Shown here one piece after another: positions 63,000 to 64,000 of a DNA stretch of 64,000 nucleotides (position 1 is its first letter; every line of letters begins with the position of its first letter). The notes beneath the pieces were generated by a model. It was given only the letters and a program-made list of their open reading frames with translations, did no database searches and had not been told where the DNA came from. Position numbers and translations under genes: made by a program. Source of the stretch: Merluccius polli (taxonomy: Eukaryota > Chordata > Actinopteri > Gadiformes > Merlucciidae); NCBI GenBank assembly GCA_030340625.1, contig JAOPHQ010001145.1, positions 62,001-126,000 of the forward strand, given 5' to 3'.

Positions 63000-63340
63000 T
63001 GCTACTAGCACCAATGCACTTTATGTGTAGCACATTTGTTTCTATAAACAGTCAAACGGATCCATCTCAATACGACTCAACACGCTACTTCATATTCCAG
63101 GCGTATAGGTGGTGCTGTTTCAGTTTTAGAAATTCACCGGAAACGGAGAGGAAGAGGCGGAGCATGCGCATAAAGTAAATAAATGTAAAATGTGGCTTAT
63201 GTTTTAGTTTTATTTAAAATTCAGCCATTATTGCAGGTTCATAAAGACATACAAACAGCTGTCATCATAAACACTGAATTACAATATGCTGTTACAATAA
63301 AAACATTCATTAAAAAAAACAATATATACACAAGCTAAAA
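63000..63340. other. No gene; probable LINE 3' flank
   Basis: Mostly AT-rich. On the minus strand this lies downstream of the LINE ORF that stops at 63345 and is probably its 3' UTR in part. Confidence 0.4.
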
Positions 63341-63344
63341 TATG

Positions 63345-64000
63345 TCAAATAGGCGACATCTGCAATCCATTGTCATTTAAGAGTCCACACATGTATGGGA
63401 TTGATGATTTTTTGTATCTCTCGGTTCTGCATGTAGGAATGGACAGTTTATTTGAATTTCTTGTTTTCCGGCCAGTTAGCGTTTCTCTAAGGGGAGGTAG
63501 CCAGTCTCTGTAGCTGGACTTCATCAGCTTTTTGGCAAAGCCCAGACATAGTTGAGTGCGCCTTTCTGTTAATGTGCACAGTCCAAGAGTAGTAAGAGCC
63601 TCTGGGTACCCGGAGTACCTCCGACCAAGGATGATTTTACAAGCCCGTTTCTGGATACTTTCTAATACCTTTTCTTGTGTTGTTGTCAGTGAACTGTGCC
63701 ATACAGGGGCAGCATATTCCAGCACAGGCCTCACATAGCCTGTAAAGATGGATACTAATTCAGAGTCCAGGACTCCAAATTTCTTCAAACGTCGAAGGGC
63801 AAAGAGCTTCCTATTGGCTGAAGTGAGCATATGGTTCACTTGACTATCCCACCTTAAGTTCTGTTGGATGGTGACCCCCAGGACTTTAACTGTTTCAGAG
63901 ATGTCTAGGGTGTTCTGATCAATGAGCAGAGCTGGCAGAGCAGGAGGGTTTCTCATATGGGTGACATGGACAACTTTACATTTCTTCGGGTTGAGTTTCA
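63345..64000 (-). mobile_element. Non-LTR retrotransposon ORF2, C-terminal part, runs off the window
   Basis: The frame is open from the window edge: KLNPKKCKVVHVTHMRNPP, SETVKVLGVTIQQNLRWDSQ, then FTGYVRPVLEYAAPVWHSSL, VLESIQKRACKIILG, LTERRTQLCLGFAKK, and a stop at 63345. These blocks (LGV, W, RP-LEYAAPVW, IQ+RA) are the thumb and tail of LINE reverse transcriptases of the jockey/CR1/I kind; which clade cannot be told. The catalytic palm should lie beyond 64000. Confidence 0.8.

Overview
The window reads as vertebrate, almost certainly teleost fish, genomic DNA. The evidence is its transposon repertoire (Tc1 DD34E, hAT, PIF/Harbinger, L1, L2-type LINE tails, a chromodomain Ty3/gypsy of the sushi kind, Ty1/copia primed by half of tRNA-iMet, and a class I endogenous retrovirus primed by tRNA-Pro) together with GT-AG introns in the two host genes. 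Nearly everything is mobile or repetitive. Only two host protein loci are supported: a short multi-exon F-box-like gene (minus strand, 5593-6707) and a decayed copper amine oxidase gene (minus strand, 17571-20205).

Layout. 1-5300: an open hAT-type transposase ORF (minus), simple repeats, a 44-bp-arm hairpin and a LINE 3' tail. 5593-6707: five consecutive exons of the F-box-like gene. 6925-17259: a minus-strand endogenous retrovirus with two 730-bp LTRs that look the same, a damaged gag, no capsid/protease/reverse transcriptase, an open integrase region and an env broken by frame changes; its roughly 3 kb leader is made of tandem repeats. 17571-20205: amine oxidase pseudogene, hit by a hAT MITE (8-bp target duplication), a LINE tail and at least six small frame breaks. 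20206-29045: non-autonomous transposons and satellites, including a 1.9 kb long-inverted-repeat element that carries a 28S rRNA fragment in its centre.

29249-53565 is a nested set of insertions. A Ty1/copia element (5-bp target duplication TAGTG) was split by an L1 (about 10 kb, with what looks like a 3' transduction and a target duplication of about 10 bp). The L1 now holds a PIF/Harbinger element, two hAT MITEs with clean 8-bp duplications and hAT transposase pieces. The copia was also split by a TIR element (41113-49866) that contains a second TIR element (41209-49232), which contains a complete chromodomain gypsy (42575-47631). A solo LTR and a 787-bp MITE interrupt the copia further. Copia reading frames resume in register at the insertion sites that were followed by eye.

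53571-64000: a solo LTR inside a minisatellite, a nearly complete Tc1 transposon, the 5' end of a second copia element, tandem repeats, a cysteine-rich CXC-type terminal exon, a large repeat block built on TTACCAGGTAA-like motifs, a gypsy RNase H fragment, a Tc1-type MITE and the end of a non-LTR retrotransposon ORF that runs off the window.

The element most likely to be still competent is the gypsy copy at 42575-47631: equal-length LTRs, both ORFs open, a canonical -1 slippery heptamer just before the gag stop, and an 11-nt match between the inferred RNA 5' end and the site directly after the LTR, which fits Tf1-type self-priming.
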